Source of the DNA: Methanosarcinales archaeon
GTDB lineage: Archaea; Halobacteriota; Methanosarcinia; Methanosarcinales; Methanogasteraceae
Direction of reading: 5' to 3'
Assembly (NCBI GenBank): GCA_030672345.1
Contig: DAOVGO010000106.1
Coordinates: 1-9,615 of the forward strand
DNA: 9,615 nt
Positions 1-7,600 of the stretch are shown piece by piece. Below the pieces are notes generated by a model that worked only from the letters and a program-made list of their open reading frames with translations, did not search any database and had not been told where the DNA came from. Both the position numbers and the translations under genes were made by a program. How positions within the stretch are numbered: the stretch's first letter is position 1; each line of letters opens with the position of its first letter.

Positions 1-758
1 GCAAACGCGCCAGCCACAAAACCGGCGTCGATATTCACGACCGCAAGAACCGAGCATGACTGAAGCATCGAGAGAAGCGCTGCCTCACCCCTGCCACCCG
101 CGCCGTAGCCCACAGAGACCGGTAGCCCGATCACAGGGACCGGCACGAGCCCGGCAACGACTGTCGGGAGCGTACCATCCCTTCCTGCGGCAACGACAAT
201 CGCATCCACGCCCTTCTCGATCAGACTGCCGAGGTCCGGAAAGAGCCGGTGAATGCCTGCTGCGCCCGCATCACAAATCATCGCAACATTGCACCCCATC
301 TCCTCTGCCGCGACCCGCGCCTCCTCTGCGACCGGGATGTCAGCGGTGCCTGCGGTGATGATACCGATCCTCCCGCCCGTTTTTTCGGGTGGGGCGGCGT
401 CGCGGGCGCAGACAAGCGTTCTGGCACGCTCGTTCCATTCCATGGTCAGGGGGCAGGGGTCGATGCTCGACATGAGTGCGTCGAACTGGGTGTCTGACAC
501 CCTCGTAATCAGTATGCGCCCCCCACCTGCGAGACATGCCTGCACGATCCGGACAAGGTCGTCAGAACTCTTCCCCTCTGCAAGGATCGCCTCTGGCACG
601 CCGGTTCGCTCTGACCGGTGATCATCGATCCTTGCGACGCGGGAGATCTCTTTGAAGCGGAGGAGCCTGATCTGCTGCTCAGCCTTGTCGATCGTGATCT
701 CGTTTTTTTTGATCTGTGTGAGGATGGATGTGATGGACGTGGTGGATGTGGTTGACAT
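1..758 (-). CDS. larB: LarB, nickel-pincer cofactor biosynthesis (3' end outside window)
   Basis: Reading the minus strand from ATG at 758 gives 252 codons with no stop before the window edge. LarB carboxylates and hydrolyses nicotinic acid adenine dinucleotide in the first step of the nickel-pincer nucleotide cofactor of LarA-type racemases; this is family knowledge. Seen here: a helical N-terminal part with RLLRFKEISRVARIDDHR (31-48) and RTGVPEAILAEGK (51-63), typical of LarB. A PurE/AIR-carboxylase-like domain follows from about 129: GIITAGTADIPVAEEA (132-147), DAGAAGIHRL (163-172), GRDGTLPTVVAGLV (192-205), VSVGYGAGG (214-222), LQSCSVLAVVNIDAGF (232-247). C235 lies where LarB has its reactive cysteine. 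Only a few C-terminal residues should be missing. An in-frame ATG at 767 is an alternative start; an AGGA at 770-773 is 11 nt from the 758 ATG but only 2 nt from 767. The N-terminus is Ser/Thr-rich and repetitive. No larC or larE is visible. Confidence 0.93.
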   Translation of the reverse strand, partial: MSTTSTTSITSILTQIKKNEITIDKAEQQIRLLRFKEISRVARIDDHRSERTGVPEAILAEGKSSDDLVRIVQACLAGGGRILITRVSDTQFDALMSSIDPCPLTMEWNERARTLVCARDAAPPEKTGGRIGIITAGTADIPVAEEARVAAEEMGCNVAMICDAGAAGIHRLFPDLGSLIEKGVDAIVVAAGRDGTLPTVVAGLVPVPVIGLPVSVGYGAGGRGEAALLSMLQSCSVLAVVNIDAGFVAGAF

Positions 759-844
759 GATGATCATATTCCTTATGCGTATGTTAAGCTCTCAAACTCG
801 CAATCGGACTTTCTTGGATCTTCTTTCATGGATGAATCAGAGGG

Positions 845-850
845 ATATAA
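845..850 (-). promoter_or_regulatory. Possible TATA box for larB
   Basis: The minus strand reads TTATAT here, preceded by an A-rich stretch that could act as a BRE. An archaeal start site about 25 nt downstream would give a leader of roughly 60 nt before the larB ATG. The 148-bp gap between the exchanger stop (907) and larB leaves room for a separate promoter, but readthrough from the exchanger gene on the same strand is equally possible. No other gene is seen in this gap. Confidence 0.3.
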
Positions 851-906
851 GGATTTTCGCAAACGAGTCACGAACGAATATAGGTTATCACAAGCATGCA
901 CATGAC

Positions 907-1842
907 CTACATGAAGCTCATCGAGATGAATATCACATACACCATAATAAACAGCAGACCGACCATCCTGTCAAAGACTCCTCTGTACCGCATAAAGATC
1001 ACCATCACCATCGCCAGAAAAACCATCAGAACGCTATCATTCACAAGCACCGCACCATCGGTCAGCAGAATGGTGCGTATCGCAGCACCGATCCCAAGAG
1101 CGAGCAGAATGTTTGCGATATTGCTTCCGATGACGTTTCCAAGAACCATCATGCCCCGGTTTTTCCGGGCGGCGGCAATCGAGACCGCAAGCTCCGGAAG
1201 CGAGGTGCCAAGCGCCACCAGCGTCAGCCCGATGATGGTGGCAGAGACCCCGAGTTCGGATGCGAAATCGATGGCGGCACCCACCAGAAACTTACATGAG
1301 ACAAGCACGCCAGCAGCCCCTACAATGATCATGAACACCGACTCTATAGTCGCCTTTTTGTTGCTGCGAACCTGATCCGCTGCAATGGTACGCGCCGACT
1401 GGTGCCTGCGGTATCCGTACCATAAATACCATCCGTATACCAGTAGCAGTAAAACCCCTTCGAGGCGCGTGATCTTGCTGTTGTACAGGAAGCAGCATGT
1501 TGCGGCAGCAAGTATCAGGACATGGATCTTTGCGTCACGGTGAATACCCGGACCAACGACGATGGGGCGGATCAGACACGACGCACCAAGTATCAGCGCG
1601 ATGTTGGTGACGTTTGACCCGATGATGTTTCCGAATGCGAGATCGGTGTTGCCGGTCATGCTCGAGTATGCAGCGACCGCGATCTCAGGAAGTGAGGTGC
1701 CGATCGATACGATGGTCAGTCCGATCACGAACTCGGAGACGCCAAGGGTTCTTGAGAGTCCTGATGCACCATCTGTGAACCAGTTACTCGAGTACGACAG
1801 GAAGATGGCGGCGGTCAGGATGATTGCAAGTTCCGTCAGCAT
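907..1842 (-). CDS. CaCA-family sodium/calcium exchanger (YrbG-like)
   Basis: A 311-residue polytopic membrane protein of the Ca2+/cation antiporter superfamily, expected to exchange Ca2+ for Na+ (or another monovalent cation) across the cytoplasmic membrane. The two inverted alpha-repeats that form the ion site are clear. Repeat 1 has GLTIVSIGTSLPE (41-53) and GNIIGSNVTNIALILG (71-86); repeat 2 has GLTLVALGTSLPE (205-217) and GNVIGSNIANILLALG (235-250). Both ion-coordinating glutamates in GTSLPE and both GNxIGSN asparagines are intact. Hydrophobic segments suggest about ten helices, with a charged loop (roughly 144-164, rich in R, K, Q) in the middle. Length and architecture fit prokaryotic NCX-type exchangers. 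The ATG at 1842 lacks a Shine-Dalgarno and lies close to a TATA-like box, suggesting a near-leaderless mRNA. Ion specificity cannot be read from the sequence. Confidence 0.93.
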   Translation of the reverse strand: MLTELAIILTAAIFLSYSSNWFTDGASGLSRTLGVSEFVIGLTIVSIGTSLPEIAVAAYSSMTGNTDLAFGNIIGSNVTNIALILGASCLIRPIVVGPGIHRDAKIHVLILAAATCCFLYNSKITRLEGVLLLLVYGWYLWYGYRRHQSARTIAADQVRSNKKATIESVFMIIVGAAGVLVSCKFLVGAAIDFASELGVSATIIGLTLVALGTSLPELAVSIAAARKNRGMMVLGNVIGSNIANILLALGIGAAIRTILLTDGAVLVNDSVLMVFLAMVMVIFMRYRGVFDRMVGLLFIMVYVIFISMSFM

Positions 1843-1872
1843 GGGGATAGATTGGTTTAATAGTACATAATC

Positions 1873-1880
1873 GTTATAAC
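1873..1880. promoter_or_regulatory. Palindromic TATA-like box in divergent promoter region
   Basis: GTTATAAC is its own reverse complement and lies between the divergent exchanger and rps3ae genes. From its centre, the usual archaeal distance of about 25-27 nt puts one start near 1850, leaving about an 8-nt leader before the exchanger ATG. The other start falls near 1903, just before the rps3ae Shine-Dalgarno. A second candidate for rps3ae is TTTAATAG at 1856-1863. The whole 1843-1917 gap is A+T-rich compared with the flanking coding sequence and holds no gene. Confidence 0.45.
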
Positions 1881-1903
1881 CTAACCATGATGACCTACCA
1901 CCC

Positions 1904-1909
1904 GGAGGA
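1904..1909 (+). promoter_or_regulatory. Shine-Dalgarno that fixes the TTG start of rps3ae
   Basis: GGAGGA lies 8 nt before TTG at 1918. No ATG or GTG in frame fits, and the product from TTG begins exactly where S3Ae family proteins begin. This site is therefore the main support for the non-ATG start. Confidence 0.8.
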
Positions 1910-1917
1910 AAATAGCA

Positions 1918-2508
1918 TTGGTTAGAAAAACAACCAGAAAAGCGGATCGCTGGAAATCAAAGGTATGGTACCAGATCGTCGCTCCCGAGATGTTTGGCAG
2001 GGCGGTTATAGCCGAAACCTTTGCAGACGATCCCGAAAAACTGATCGGACGGACGATCAACGTTACTGTTGCTGAGATGACAAACGATTTCTCGAAACAG
2101 AACATCAAACTGAAATTCAAAGTCACCGATGTGAGTGGAAATACGGCAAATACGGCATTCATGGGGCATCGGCTGGCAAACGACTACATCGCATCGCTGA
2201 TCAAGCGCCAGACCTCACGTATCGATGCCAACTTTGAGGTGCGCACAAAGGATGGGTATCGGATGCGGATAAAACCAACCTGTTTCACGACACACCGCGC
2301 AAAAACAAGCCAGATCGAAGCGATACGTAAGAGTGCAGAAGAACTTGTCCAGGATCGCGCAATAAAACTTGATTTTGAGAGATTAATCGAAGAAGTTGTG
2401 CAGGGAAAACTTTCAGCGAAGATTTACCGCAGTGTTAAGAATATATATCCGCTACGCAGAGTGGAAATTCTGAAAACAGAGATGATACTCCCCACCACAA
2501 GGCAGTAA
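1918..2508 (+). CDS. rps3ae: 30S ribosomal protein S3Ae (eS1)
   Basis: A 196-residue protein of the eS1/S3Ae family, a small-subunit ribosomal protein found in archaea and eukaryotes and located near the mRNA exit of the 30S/40S platform. The N-terminus is basic and followed by WKSKVWYQIVAPEMFG (12-27), the hallmark opening of the family. FADDPEKLIGRTINVT (35-50), FKVTDVSGNTANTAFMGH (67-84) and LIKRQTSRIDANFEVRT (93-109) also match the known pattern. The C-terminal part (about 130-190) is charged and helical and ends with the conserved YPLRRVEILKTE-type segment. Length is normal for archaea. Translation starts at TTG behind a strong GGAGGA. It is transcribed away from the exchanger and ends just before a hairpin/T-run terminator, so it is probably monocistronic. 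Confidence 0.97.
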   Translation: MVRKTTRKADRWKSKVWYQIVAPEMFGRAVIAETFADDPEKLIGRTINVTVAEMTNDFSKQNIKLKFKVTDVSGNTANTAFMGHRLANDYIASLIKRQTSRIDANFEVRTKDGYRMRIKPTCFTTHRAKTSQIEAIRKSAEELVQDRAIKLDFERLIEEVVQGKLSAKIYRSVKNIYPLRRVEILKTEMILPTTRQ

Positions 2509-2519
2509 GGGCGTGGCAG

Positions 2520-2538
2520 AAAGCCAGCTGGCTTTTTT
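2520..2538 (+). terminator. Hairpin plus T6 terminator after rps3ae
   Basis: AAAGCC at 2520-2525 pairs with GGCTTT at 2530-2535 around an AGCT loop, followed by a run of six T (2533-2538). This lies 12 nt after the rps3ae stop. It resembles an intrinsic terminator; in archaea the T-run alone can suffice. It separates rps3ae from the following operon, whose promoter must then lie within about 30 nt upstream of 2569 or overlap this site. Confidence 0.7.
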
Positions 2539-2568
2539 CACATCAGGATAACCATAGCTCATTAGATC

Positions 2569-3747
2569 ATGTATCTCACAGCCTCTGAAGAAGAGATCCT
2601 TGCTGGCGAGCAGGGCTATGTGCTGCAGAAGGCGATGGAGATACTCGCTGCACTCGGCGATATCTATGGTGCGGATCGTTTGATACCTGTAAAAAGCACC
2701 CAGATCGCGGGAGTATCCTATAAAACCATTGGCGATGCCGGGCTCGAATGGATATCCGATCTATCCGGCGTGGCGCGGGTCCCGTCGATATTGAATCCCG
2801 CGGGGATCGACCGTCTGCGATGGAGGGAACTCGGGGTTTCAGAGGAGTTTGCTGCAAAACAGGGTCAGATCATCGACGCTTATGAAAAACTGGGCATTAT
2901 TGCGGAGTGTACCTGCACCCCATACAATATACGCGACGATATCGCAGAGATCGGCGACCATCTTGCATGGAGCGAGTCGTCTGCGGTTTCTTATGCGAAT
3001 TCGGTCATAGGAGCACGGACAAACAGAGAAGGTGGACCTTCCGCACTTGCCGCAGCATTGATCGGGAAAACACCGAACTATGGGTATCATCTGGATGAGA
3101 ATCGCATTCCATCACTCGCGATCCGCGTCGAAGGTGAACTAAGCGGCAGCGATTATGGCGCGCTCGGCTACATCGCCGGCAGAATCGCTGGCACGAGGGT
3201 TCCGGTCTTCTCACTTGAATCGGTGCCGACAGACGACGAACGAAAAGCCCTTGGGGCGGCGATGGCAGCGTCAGGCGCTGTTGCGCTCTACTATATCGAT
3301 GGTTTGCCGCCGTATCCTGCCGGGGGCGAGTGTGATACCAGCGATATCGACGAGCGAGTCGTGATCGAGCAGAGCGAGATTGAAGGCGTGTACGGGCTGC
3401 ACCGGTGCGATCCTGACATCATCGCGCTCGGCTGCCCGCATTGCTCGGCTGCCGAGCTTGCAAAACTGCGCGATCTGCTTGCAGGTAAGACCGTGACAAA
3501 GGAGTTCTGGATCTGCACGTCCCGGAGATTGCGAAACAGGCATCCTGACATCGTTGCTGGGATCGAATCGAGCGGCGCAAAGGTGGTATGCGATACCTGC
3601 ATGGTGGTCTCGCCTGTGTGCGCACGATACGATTGCATGATGGTTAACTCTGGCAAGGCACTTCTCTATGTGCCGCAGCTGTGCGGAACCGACGCCGTGC
3701 TCGGGCGCCTCGAGGATTGCGTCAGGGCGGCGGTGGGTGGTGGATGA
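2569..3747 (+). CDS. Aconitase-X protein, phosphomevalonate dehydratase large subunit
   Basis: A 392-residue aconitase-X catalytic (former DUF521) protein. In archaea this family, with a small DUF126 subunit, forms phosphomevalonate dehydratase, an iron-sulfur enzyme that makes trans-anhydromevalonate 5-phosphate in the archaeal mevalonate pathway. Seen here: the family N-terminus MYLTASEEEILAGEQG; CTCTPYN (114-120); YANSVIGARTNREGGPSAL (142-160), the strongest AcnX signature; LGCPHCS (287-293); CDTCMVVSP (341-349); and MVNSGKALLYVPQ (358-370). Cluster ligands should be among C114, C116, C289, C292, C341, C344, C351 and C356; which ones is inference. The length is normal. No Shine-Dalgarno is obvious before the ATG. 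The small subunit is neither fused nor adjacent; queE follows 43 nt downstream on the same strand. A bacterial-type hydroxyproline-pathway role is much less likely in this archaeal context. Confidence 0.88.
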   Translation: MYLTASEEEILAGEQGYVLQKAMEILAALGDIYGADRLIPVKSTQIAGVSYKTIGDAGLEWISDLSGVARVPSILNPAGIDRLRWRELGVSEEFAAKQGQIIDAYEKLGIIAECTCTPYNIRDDIAEIGDHLAWSESSAVSYANSVIGARTNREGGPSALAAALIGKTPNYGYHLDENRIPSLAIRVEGELSGSDYGALGYIAGRIAGTRVPVFSLESVPTDDERKALGAAMAASGAVALYYIDGLPPYPAGGECDTSDIDERVVIEQSEIEGVYGLHRCDPDIIALGCPHCSAAELAKLRDLLAGKTVTKEFWICTSRRLRNRHPDIVAGIESSGAKVVCDTCMVVSPVCARYDCMMVNSGKALLYVPQLCGTDAVLGRLEDCVRAAVGGG

Positions 3748-3760
3748 TGGATGGTGGGCG

Positions 3761-3790
3761 CCGGGATCCCGGGGGGAGGGGGAGCCGGGG
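3761..3790 (+). promoter_or_regulatory. G-rich, palindromic ribosome-binding region of queE
   Basis: The spacer between the aconitase-X stop and the queE ATG holds a perfect 12-bp palindrome (CCGGGATCCCGG, 3761-3772). It runs straight into G6, G5 and G4 tracts before the ATG at 3791. GGAG at 3781-3784, 6 nt from the ATG, is a credible Shine-Dalgarno. The G-tracts could form a quadruplex or a stem that hides this site; that is inference only. Confidence 0.5.
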
Positions 3791-4504
3791 ATGAACGCAT
3801 ACATCTACGAGATATTCAACTCCATTCAGGGAGAAGGGATCTATGCCGGCACAAGACAGGTCTTTGTCAGGTTCTGCGGCTGCCAGCTGCGGTGCGGATA
3901 CTGCGATACCAGAGAGGCGCGGGCTCGGGTTGATAAATGCAGGATTTATGATCGTTATATCGACAATCCTCTGGATACAGGCATTGTGATCGACGCTATT
4001 GATGATCTGTGGACGCCTTCCACGAGGCACATCAGTTTGACCGGTGGAGAGCCGCTCTTGCACTCCGATTTTATCAAAGAGCTTGCAAGCAGCACACCTG
4101 TGCCGATATATCTGGAGACTAACGCAGGTTTTCCGGAATATGCGGAAGACGTGGCAGATCTCATCGATATCGCTTCATGCGACATCAAGCTTCCTGAGCA
4201 CCGGTCAACGGATGACTATGGCAGCCTTCTGAGTGCCGAATTGGAAACGATTGAAATATTCCATTCGAGGGGTGCTGAAACTTTTGTTAAGGTTGTCGTA
4301 CTCCAGGAAACCACAGAAGAAAGCATTACAAGTGCGGTTTCTGGTATCGAATTTATCGATGAGTCCATCCCATTGATTTTACAGCCGGTAACGCCTGCAA
4401 ATATTGATATGCAGCAGTTGCTTGGTTTGATGGATTTTGCAGGCGCATATCTCTCCGATGTCCGCATGATTCCGCAGATACACCGGATGATCAGGATTCC
4501 TTGA
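3791..4504 (+). CDS. queE: 7-carboxy-7-deazaguanine synthase (radical SAM)
   Basis: A 237-residue QueE homologue. QueE uses S-adenosylmethionine and a [4Fe-4S] cluster to contract 6-carboxytetrahydropterin to 7-carboxy-7-deazaguanine, the precursor of preQ0 and, in archaea, of archaeosine in tRNA. Seen here: the QueE opening EIFNSIQGEGIYAGTRQVFVRF (7-28), with the substrate-site SIQGEG motif. C31-x3-C35-x2-C38, in GCQLRCGYCDT, is the radical SAM cluster motif. SLTGGEPLLH (82-91) holds the GGE element that binds the SAM methionine; LETNAG and SCDIKLP are further family blocks. ATG 3791 is preferred over in-frame ATG 3668 because the upstream 41 codons overlap the preceding gene, encode non-family sequence, and a GGAG stands 6 nt before 3791. 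Likely co-transcribed with the aconitase-X gene. QueC, QueD and archaeosine enzymes are not in this window. Confidence 0.92.
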   Translation: MNAYIYEIFNSIQGEGIYAGTRQVFVRFCGCQLRCGYCDTREARARVDKCRIYDRYIDNPLDTGIVIDAIDDLWTPSTRHISLTGGEPLLHSDFIKELASSTPVPIYLETNAGFPEYAEDVADLIDIASCDIKLPEHRSTDDYGSLLSAELETIEIFHSRGAETFVKVVVLQETTEESITSAVSGIEFIDESIPLILQPVTPANIDMQQLLGLMDFAGAYLSDVRMIPQIHRMIRIP

Positions 4505-4678
4505 GATCAAAATGACCTGACAACACAGGGGGTGTGTGATACATGCGGTTACCTCTAAAAGGTTCCGGACTTCCCCCGCACAAACCCCGATAACTACAAC
4601 TTATTTCGAAGTTTAAGCAAAGCATATATCCGATTAATCTGCAATTCCCTCTGTATCCGATCTGAAAAGTGAATCGCG
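4505..4678. other. Intergenic region between queE and the thioester protein gene
   Basis: This 174-bp stretch holds no credible gene or tRNA. A small potential hairpin (ACACA 4523-4527, G5 loop, TGTGT 4533-4537) follows the queE stop but lacks a T-run, so a terminator role is weak. The second half turns A+T-rich toward the promoter of the next gene. Confidence 0.5.
4624..4629 (+). promoter_or_regulatory. Probable TATA box of the thioester protein gene
   Basis: ATATAT preceded by the purine/A-rich GCAAAGC, which resembles an archaeal BRE. Initiation about 25 nt downstream would give a leader of roughly 25-30 nt before the ATG at 4679. No strong Shine-Dalgarno is seen in that leader. Confidence 0.5.
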
Positions 4679-7600
4679 ATGAAAAAGACATTGGCATCCT
4701 ACGTCCTGTCGCTGATCTGCGTCGCAGTACTGGTCGCGTCAGGCTGCATCGAGACCGGCACCCCGCCCAACGGGGGCAACGATACGCCCGCCGAGGCTGC
4801 CGAGTACCTGATCCTCGCTCCAAAGACGCTCTTCGTTGGAAGTGAGAGTTCGATCAGCATGTCTGCGTTCGCAGGCAAAGAACACGTTCCCGCGGAGCGG
4901 TGTGTCGAGTACGCGCTTCTGGATAGCGACGAAACGAAAGTTCCTCTCGTTCGCGCATCAACAGGCAAATCCGGGCACTCGGTCGCACGATTCGAGGTCC
5001 CTCCGATCGAGGAAGGTACGTACTCGCTGATCGCGCAGCCGGTTGGCACTGACGAGGAATATACTGCAACGGTCAGGGTTCTGAAGAGCAATCCGATCTT
5101 CATCGAGACCGACAAGCCGATCTACAAGCCAGGGCAGACGATCCACGGCAGAATCCTCCTCCTGAACAACAACCTCTTGCCACTGGCTGATTCCGTGGAA
5201 CTGGTGATTGCGGACGCAAAAGGGATCAAAGTCTTCCGAGAGACGCTTGAAACGAACGATTTCGGCGTAGCTACGTTCGATCTGCCGCTCTCAACCGAGC
5301 CGAATCTCGGAACATGGAAGATCAAAGCGGTATCCGGCGAATCAAAGTCGGTTGTGGACATCCGGGTCGAGCGCTACGTGCTCCCGAAGTTCGAGATCGA
5401 GATAGGTGTCCAAAAGGACTGGTTCCTCGTCTCTGATCAGGTCACGGGCACGGTCTCTGCAAACTATTTCTTCGGAAAACCGGTCGAGGGCTCTCTTGAG
5501 ATCGAGGCGGTAAAGTATGTCGGCACATGGGAAACCTACGCCACATACAGCGCGGTTCTCGAAAACGGCTCTGTTGAGTTCGAACTGCCAGCAGTCGGGT
5601 GGATCGCAGGGACTTATGGCGCAGGCGGGCAGGGCAGTCTCATGCTGAACATCTCGGTCACAGATACCGGGAATCACACCGAGACTGCGACAGAACTCCT
5701 GAAAATTGTGGAATCGGATATGATTCTGCAATTGATCCCCGAATCCGGCATCGTGAAGCCAGGACTCCCGTTTGAGGTGCTGATCGTGACAGAAGACCCT
5801 GATGGAAACCCGGTCAATACGGACGTTGAGATCAGGACTGTGTTCCGTGAAGAGGGCTACACCGAAACCGGGAGAGATGATACCGTTTCGACCGAAAACG
5901 GGGTTGCTATTGTGAGTTACACCATCCCTGACAACTGCACGGGCGCCCACATCGAGGCGACATGCCGCGACACGAGCGGCTCGACCGTGCATCAGGGTGT
6001 GGAGCTTGACGCTGCATACTCGCCGGGTGCAAGCTTCATTCACATCGCGCAGACGAGCGAGGGCGTGCCCGCCATCGGCGACACGATCACCTTTGCCATA
6101 CACTCGACCAACCCGGGCACGGTATTCTATGACATATTCGCGAACGGCAGAACCGTGTACTCGGGCACGAGCGAGAGATCAGAGATCGCGGTCCAGGTCA
6201 CGCCGCAGATGAGCCCGTCCGCAAAGATCGTGGCATACATGATCAACCCGAATTGCGAGGTCTCTGCCGACGTGCTACCGTTTGACGTCCGTTTCAAGAC
6301 GAACGTCGATTTAACGTCGGCTTTTGAGAGCGAGACTGCGTCTCCGGGCGATTCAGTGAGGGTGGACTTTGATGCGAGGGATAAGTCGATGATCGGCGTC
6401 GCGATCGTTGACGAATCGGTCTATGCACTGAGTGCCGGTAGGCTCAACCTCAAGCAGGTCTTTGACGAACTGGAAAGGCGGTTTATGGAGCCTCAGATCG
6501 AGATTCATCCGGAATATGGATATTACGACCGGCGCATCGGAACGTACGAGATTCTGGACGATGCTGGCATGCAGGTGCTCGCATCGCCATCATTCGAGAT
6601 TCCGAAGGCGCTGGAACCAGAAATGCCAGTTCCGGAGGCGTTGGGAGTGTGGAAAGGGGGCGCAGAGAGGGAGGTGGCTGCGATGGACATGATGGTTGAA
6701 GAGACGGAAGGTGCGCCGATGCCAGTCCCTGAGGCTACGCCAACCGCGGCAGCGAACGGCGACCGCGAACTCGCAACGGTTGAGCGCGTGCGCCAGTTCT
6801 TCCCAGAGACGTGGCTATGGCTGCCTGATCTCCTCACCGACGATAATGGTCGTACACACATCGATCTCACTGCACCGGACAGCATCACGACGTGGCGGCT
6901 TCATGCAGTCTCGTCATCAGAGGCGGGTATCGGGATATCAGAGGACAGCCTCACCGTATTTCAGGAGTTCTTCATAGGTCCCGATCTACCGTACTCCGTG
7001 ACCCGCGGAGAGGTCTTCCCTGTCCGGGTGCAAGTCTACAACTACCTCGATACGCCGCAGGACGTTAGACTGACGCTCTCTTCCGGCGGATGGTTCAATA
7101 GGATCGGCGATGATGTGGCAAGCGTGTCGATCGGCGCAAACAGCGTGGAAGACGCAAGTTTCACGATTACGCCGACAAAAATCGGCACCCATGCCATCGA
7201 GATCACGGCACAGACTGAGGGGATGGCTGATGCCGTGAGAAAGGATATCATCGTTGAGGCAGAGGGGACGAGGCAGGAGATCGTTGAGAACGGAAATCTG
7301 GCGGCGGGCAGCACCACGCTTGATGCCACGCTTCCTTCAGGAATTGTTTCTGATTCTGGGGTTGTTCTGGTTAGTTTCACGCCAAGCATAGTCGCGCAGA
7401 CGATAAGCGGCGTAGATAGCCTCCTTAATATGCCGTTTGGTTGTGGCGAACAGAATATGATCATGTTTGCGCCAGATGTCGAGATTCTGCGTTACCTCAA
7501 GGCAACCGACCAGACCAACCCCGAGATTCAGGCAAAGGCTGAACTCTTTATCACGACCGGCTACCAGCGCCAGCTCACGTTCAGGCACAGCGACGGCTCG

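Noticed and set aside
56..621. Several plus-strand frames and a short minus-strand frame (340-537) in the first 600 bases.
   Set aside because: They overlap larB in other frames and show Arg/Pro-rich, low-complexity sequence typical of shadow frames, while the larB frame shows conserved family motifs throughout.
652..1299. Plus-strand open frame encoding a His-rich segment that resembles a metal-binding protein.
   Set aside because: It lies antisense to the end of the exchanger gene and the larB start. The His-rich part is the complement of codons for exchanger residues, and no family features or initiation signals are present.
3668..3790. Longer N-terminal form of QueE from ATG 3668.
   Set aside because: The extra 41 residues overlap the aconitase-X gene and have no match to the QueE N-terminus, which begins naturally at ATG 3791 with a ribosome-binding site.
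4523..4537. Small inverted repeat after queE considered as a terminator.
   Set aside because: Stem of only 5 bp with a G5 loop and no following T-run; support is too weak to call it a terminator.
5342..6103. 253-residue minus-strand frame inside the thioester protein gene.
   Set aside because: It is antisense to MG-domain coding sequence, has no recognisable motifs, and overlaps a securely identified gene.
6480..6790. Possible anaphylatoxin (C3a-like) domain or tetra-basic processing site in the thioester protein.
   Set aside because: The region has no six-cysteine pattern and only isolated dibasic pairs, so it fits a bait-type linker better than a C3-type anaphylatoxin.
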